53,916 nt of DNA, from assembly GCF_934636665.1 (NCBI RefSeq), contig NZ_CAKUAT010000018.1, positions 1 through 53,916 on the forward strand. Reading direction: 5' to 3'. Position numbers and translations under genes: made by a program. The DNA comes from an uncultured Senegalimassilia sp. (lineage in GTDB: Bacteria; Actinomycetota; Coriobacteriia; Coriobacteriales; Eggerthellaceae). Below the pieces are notes generated by a model, which saw nothing but the letters and a program-made list of their open reading frames with translations, was not told the origin of the DNA and ran no database searches. Shown here piece after piece: positions 50,279 to 53,916 of this stretch (the first letter of the stretch is position 1; every line of letters begins with the position of its first letter).

Positions 50279-51450
50279 TGCGTAAGCGGGTACTTTTTAT
50301 CCTTTCCTCAGCCAACGAGGACAGCGGGGCGGCCAACGTGTGGAAAAGCGTAGTCGGATTGATGCCGAAGAGGGGTATTGAGCCGATTGTCGTCTTGCCT
50401 AGGGCCGGGGGCTTGAAGGAACACTTCGAATCCGCAGGCATAATCGTTTGGGTAATGCCCTTTTTTTGGTGGGTCAAGCCGATTTCGGGCAGGAGACTTA
50501 CTGGGAAAGAGGAGATTCATGCGCTCATTCGCCCTATCGAGTCCATCCTAAACGGTTTTGCCGAGCGCAGGATAGCCCGCCTATGCGACGAAGATGGGAT
50601 TGATCTCGTCTACATTTTCGACGGCGTCATAGGCTGCGGCGCCAAAGCTGCAGATTCAAAAGGGATTCCATATGTATTTCACTTACAGGAACTTTTGAGG
50701 GAAGATCTCGGTTACGAGCTCGCCGATCCGAGTGACGCCATCCCCGTTCTTGAGGGAGCGAGTCGATTTGTCGCCATATCTGAACCCGTCAAAACGGCGT
50801 GGTCGCATCTCGCCACCACACCCTGCAGCGTCATCTATAACGGCCTTCCGGGCGGGGATGAGCGCACAATGCCGATTCGGAGCGACCTTCTTTCCAGGGA
50901 AACGGTCGAGCTGGTCCTTGTGGGCAATATCGCCCCTCACAAGGGACAGCTGGTCGCCATTGAGGCTGCGGCCACGCTTCGCCACAAGCTCGGGCCTAGA
51001 AACTTTGTCTTGAGCCTTTATGGGAAGGTGCAAGACAGGAAGTACGCATCGCTGCTCCAAGCCAAAATTGACGAGTATGGATTGTCGGGGGTTGTTCGAA
51101 TAAAAGGCTTTTGCGACAACGTTGAGGCGGTTTTCTCGGCTGCCGATATAGCGCTTGTGTGCAGCAGGGCGGAAGCATTTGGTCTTGTGACCATTGAGGC
51201 AATGCGGGAAGGCTGCCTAGTCGTGGGAGCTGATTCGGGGGCGACCGCCGAGCTGCTTTCTGGAGATCGGGGAATTCTTTTCTCGAGCGGATCAAGCGAC
51301 GACCTTGCGGATGCTCTCCAGTCCGCTTTTGGAGACCCGATGCGCGTCCGTCGCACTGCTGAGAGAGGACAAGCGTTTGCTAGAACACTCACGGCGGAGC
51401 GACAGGCGGATCAGGTTGCCTCCTTGGTACACGAGGTGGTGGGACAATGA
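50278..51450 (+). CDS. family 4 glycosyltransferase
   Basis: 390 residues of GT-B fold. The N-terminal half has the acceptor site (LFILSSANEDSGAANVW). The C-terminal half has the donor site with VGNIAPHKGQLVAIEAAA, IKGFCDNVEAVFSAADIALVCSR in pieces, and the E-x7-E motif in EAFGLVTIEAMREG. It adds a further sugar to the repeat unit. The donor cannot be read from sequence. Its stop overlaps the next start by 4 bases, and base composition is lower in G+C like its neighbours. Confidence 0.86.
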   Translation: MRKRVLFILSSANEDSGAANVWKSVVGLMPKRGIEPIVVLPRAGGLKEHFESAGIIVWVMPFFWWVKPISGRRLTGKEEIHALIRPIESILNGFAERRIARLCDEDGIDLVYIFDGVIGCGAKAADSKGIPYVFHLQELLREDLGYELADPSDAIPVLEGASRFVAISEPVKTAWSHLATTPCSVIYNGLPGGDERTMPIRSDLLSRETVELVLVGNIAPHKGQLVAIEAAATLRHKLGPRNFVLSLYGKVQDRKYASLLQAKIDEYGLSGVVRIKGFCDNVEAVFSAADIALVCSRAEAFGLVTIEAMREGCLVVGADSGATAELLSGDRGILFSSGSSDDLADALQSAFGDPMRVRRTAERGQAFARTLTAERQADQVASLVHEVVGQ

Positions 51451-52712
51451 GCGGCTCAACCGTCCGCGAGAGAGGCTACACCGGTGAGCGTCTGTATCTT
51501 GTCGCTCTCGTGTTCTGGGGCCTTTCCCTGCTCATCACGCTTTCCTCTTCACTGCAGCATGCCTTGCCTACCGCGGCTCATCTCAAGAATCCTCTCATGG
51601 CTGGCTGCGCGTTTCTTCTCTTCATTAAGATTGTTGGTTTTCAGCGCTTTACCCATAAAGAAGCGCTCGCAGCTCTCCTCATCCTATTTACGGGAACCAT
51701 GTGCTCTCTTGCCTCGCGGGATGCGATGCCCATTGTGATTGCGGCCTTTGTTGCATCTAGCGAGGGCGTGAGACTGAAGAGCGTCGTAAAGGTCGTTTTC
51801 TCCTATGTCGTGTTCGCCATTGTCGTCTCGAGCATATCGACCTTATTCTTTGGCGGGGGCGGCCTTTACAGATACGACATCCAGGGCTTGAAGAGTCTGG
51901 CCTTGGGATTTAACTCCAAGAACACGCTCGGTGGTTATCTTCTTTCCATTGTCGCGTGCATAACATATTTGCTCGAGGGCAAGAGGCGAAAAACGGCAAC
52001 TGTGCTAACTGCCGTCATCCTCGTTCTCGACTATGGGTTTGTCAACTCAAGGACGTCAGCTCTTATAGTGTTGCTAATTCTTGCCTATCAGTTGGCAATC
52101 AAGAAGGATGCGGTCCCCATGCGAGGGCTTGGCTTCTCGAAGGCTTGGTTCATCGCTGTTTTTCTGGCCGTTGTGGTGGTCAGCGTCGGCGTATGCGTCT
52201 GCTATACAAGCCAAGACCCTTTGCTTGTTGCTACGGATGACTTGTTCTCCAACCGTCTCAGCCTTGCCCATTACTTCTTCGACGACTATGGGTTAACGCT
52301 TTTTGGGCAGGAGGTCGATTTCAGAAGCCTGAGCGGTTATTTCATCGAAACATCGTTCTATGCGATAGATAACGCATATTGCCATTTTTTAATCACGTAC
52401 GGAATCATTCCTTTTCTGCTTCTTGTTGCCGCCAATCTGATGGTTCTGGCCAGGGGTGAGAGTGTTGTCTCGCGCACGGCGGTGGTGCTCTTCCTTTGCT
52501 TCTCACTATATGGTGCGTGCGAATGCCTCAGCTACTATCCGCAGATCAACCCCTTTTTCTCAATTATTGGAATGGTGATTTTCTCGGATTCCGGGAAGCA
52601 ACTGTGTACGGTTTCGTCTTCGGGCGCTTCAGAGGCACGGTCGCTGGCTTTCCGTTATGGGAAGGGCGATCCGGCTAATTCGGGTAGCTATATAAAATCC
52701 AGAGAGGAATAA
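51447..52712 (+). CDS. Wzy-like O-antigen/exopolysaccharide polymerase
   Basis: 421 residues, about 10-11 membrane helices with one larger outside loop near residues 260-305, the layout of Wzy polymerases that join lipid-linked repeat units outside the membrane. There is little sequence signature in this family, so the call rests on topology and operon position between glycosyltransferases and dTDP-sugar genes. An O-antigen ligase is an alternative. Codon use is the most A+T-rich of the operon, suggesting acquisition. No flippase (Wzx) is in the window; it may lie beyond the right edge. Confidence 0.7.
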   Translation: MSGSTVRERGYTGERLYLVALVFWGLSLLITLSSSLQHALPTAAHLKNPLMAGCAFLLFIKIVGFQRFTHKEALAALLILFTGTMCSLASRDAMPIVIAAFVASSEGVRLKSVVKVVFSYVVFAIVVSSISTLFFGGGGLYRYDIQGLKSLALGFNSKNTLGGYLLSIVACITYLLEGKRRKTATVLTAVILVLDYGFVNSRTSALIVLLILAYQLAIKKDAVPMRGLGFSKAWFIAVFLAVVVVSVGVCVCYTSQDPLLVATDDLFSNRLSLAHYFFDDYGLTLFGQEVDFRSLSGYFIETSFYAIDNAYCHFLITYGIIPFLLLVAANLMVLARGESVVSRTAVVLFLCFSLYGACECLSYYPQINPFFSIIGMVIFSDSGKQLCTVSSSGASEARSLAFRYGKGDPANSGSYIKSREE

Positions 52713-52716
52713 TTAT

Positions 52717-53613
52717 ATGAAGGGAATCATTCTCGCGGGAGGTAGCGGCACGCGCCTGTACCCGCTGACGTCGGTCACGAGCAAGCAGCTGCTGCCAGTA
52801 TACGATAAGCCGATGATTTACTATCCGCTGAGCACTCTGATGCTCGCGGGCATTCGCGACATCCTGATCATCTCCACGCCCAACGACCTTCCCAACTTCG
52901 AGCGCCTTCTGGGCAATGGCAGCCAGTTCGGCGTCAAGCTGTCCTACGCCGAGCAACCATCTCCTGACGGGCTGGCGCAGGCCTTCGTAATCGGCGAGGA
53001 GTTCATCGCTGGGGAGCCCTGCGCGCTGGTGCTGGGCGACAACATCTTCTACGGAAACGGCCTCAGCCGCCACCTGCGTCGCGCGGTGCAGAAGGCCGAG
53101 AGGGACGGCGGCGCTACCGTGTTCGGCTACCACGTGGACGACCCCGAGCGCTTCGGCGTGGTGGAATTCGACGAGGGCTTCAACGCCGTGAGCATCGAGG
53201 AGAAGCCCGAGCACCCGAGGAGCAGCTACGCGGTGACGGGCCTGTACTTCTACGACTCTCGCGTGTGCGAGATGGCCAAGCAGGTGAAGCCCTCTGCGCG
53301 AGGGGAATTGGAAATCACGACCCTGAACCAGATGTACCTGGAGGACGGCACGCTCTCCGTGGTGACCCTGGGGAGGGGCTACGCATGGCTGGACACCGGC
53401 ACGATGGAGAGCCTTTACGAGGCTGGTGAATTCGTGCGCTCGGTTGAGCGTGCGCAGGATTTGCCCGTGTCGGTCCCGGAGGAAATCGCTTACGAGAACG
53501 GCTGGATCGACAAGGAAACCTTGGCTGCCGCCGCAGAGCGCTACGGCAAAAGCGTTTATGGCCAGCATCTCAAGGCAGTGGCCTCGGGCCTTATTTCTTC
53601 CAAGGAGGACTAG
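52717..53613 (+). CDS. rmlA: glucose-1-phosphate thymidylyltransferase
   Basis: 298 residues (rfbA). It makes dTDP-glucose from dTTP and glucose-1-phosphate, the first step to dTDP-rhamnose. GIILAGGSGTRLYPLT is the nucleotide loop, SKQLLPVYDKPMIYYPL follows, LGDNIFYG holds the metal-binding Asp, and VVEFD and EKP-H-P shape the sugar site. The length and start are standard. GAGAGGAA precedes the ATG. G+C content returns to the chromosomal norm here. The next gene follows 3 bases after the stop. Confidence 0.95.
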   Translation: MKGIILAGGSGTRLYPLTSVTSKQLLPVYDKPMIYYPLSTLMLAGIRDILIISTPNDLPNFERLLGNGSQFGVKLSYAEQPSPDGLAQAFVIGEEFIAGEPCALVLGDNIFYGNGLSRHLRRAVQKAERDGGATVFGYHVDDPERFGVVEFDEGFNAVSIEEKPEHPRSSYAVTGLYFYDSRVCEMAKQVKPSARGELEITTLNQMYLEDGTLSVVTLGRGYAWLDTGTMESLYEAGEFVRSVERAQDLPVSVPEEIAYENGWIDKETLAAAAERYGKSVYGQHLKAVASGLISSKED

Positions 53614-53616
53614 GGT

Positions 53617-53916
53617 ATGGCTGAGACCTTTGAGCCCAAAAGCATCATCGTCACGGGTGGCTGCGGCTTCATCGGCAGCAATTTCGTGCACCATGTGGTG
53701 CGGGAGCACCCCGATGTGCACGTGACCGTGCTCGACAAGCTGACCTACGCGGGCAACCGCGAGAACATCGCGGGGCTGCCCACCGACCGCGTGGAGCTCG
53801 TGGTCGGCGACATCTGCGATGCCGAGCTGCTCGACAGGATCGTCCCCGGCCACGACGCCATCGTCCACTACGCCGCCGAGTCCCACAACGACAACTCCAT
53901 CGCAGACCCCGAGCCC
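53617..53916 (+). CDS. rmlB: dTDP-glucose 4,6-dehydratase, N-terminal part (cut by window end)
   Basis: Only the first 100 residues are present. The NAD-binding Rossmann motif IIVTGGCGFIGSNFV (G-x-x-G-x-x-G) is followed by VLDKLTYAGNREN and VHYAAESHNDNSI, all diagnostic of RmlB, although most homologues read ESHVDRSI where this reads ESHNDNSI. It converts dTDP-glucose to the 4-keto-6-deoxy sugar after RmlA. ATG at 53617 lies 3 bases after the rmlA stop. The reading frame is open to the right edge. Confidence 0.92.
   Translation, partial: MAETFEPKSIIVTGGCGFIGSNFVHHVVREHPDVHVTVLDKLTYAGNRENIAGLPTDRVELVVGDICDAELLDRIVPGHDAIVHYAAESHNDNSIADPEP

Overview
The window looks like chromosome of a high-G+C, anaerobic, gut-type actinobacterium of the Eggerthellaceae/Coriobacteriia kind. 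This is inferred from gene content: paired multiheme cytochrome c plus Tat-exported flavoprotein reductases, LuxR regulators with a polytopic membrane N-half, an NAD-type isocitrate dehydrogenase beside an AcnA-type aconitase, and a zinc-ribbon MscL. No 16S or tRNA gene was seen, so the genus cannot be fixed.

Layout. 1-8.2 kb: an 8-bp satellite, a HEAT-like protein, icd-acnA (TCA cycle), an unknown membrane protein, and rplJ-rplL with its own promoter, leader and terminator. 8.2-17.1 kb: housekeeping genes (DUF4013 membrane protein, YgiQ-like radical SAM protein, Rrf2 regulator with cysK, HdeD-like membrane protein, ligA). 17.3-22.9 kb: a five-gene nickel/peptide-type ABC importer behind two matching 23-bp operators that bracket its promoter. 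23.1-27.2 kb: respiratory reductase cassette 1 (cytochrome, flavoprotein, LuxR). 27.5-33.9 kb: mscL, a divergent type IIA topoisomerase pair and a lone HipA-like kinase. 33.9-39.2 kb: sbcDC, with palindromic and tandem repeats on both sides. 39.7-47.1 kb: reductase cassette 2 (LuxR convergent to flavoprotein and cytochrome, with a large hybrid histidine kinase upstream). 47.8-53.9 kb: an exopolysaccharide/O-antigen-type operon led by a NusG paralogue (LoaP/RfaH-like), with an ops-like motif, initiating sugar transferase, two glycosyltransferases, a Wzy-like polymerase, rmlA and the start of rmlB, which is cut by the window end.

How it fits together. The two reductase cassettes share an unusual pentaheme cytochrome design and divergent flavoprotein active-site motifs, so they probably reduce two different organic electron acceptors at the cell surface, each under its own membrane-bound LuxR regulator. 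The NusG paralogue probably acts as a dedicated antiterminator for the long polysaccharide operon.

The least expected content is non-coding. Four hairpins with an exact 41-bp period lie just after sbcC. Three 33-bp repeats lie just before sbcD. Two families of 28-29-bp REP-like palindromes are scattered between genes, and one copy lies inside the coding sequence of a LuxR gene.
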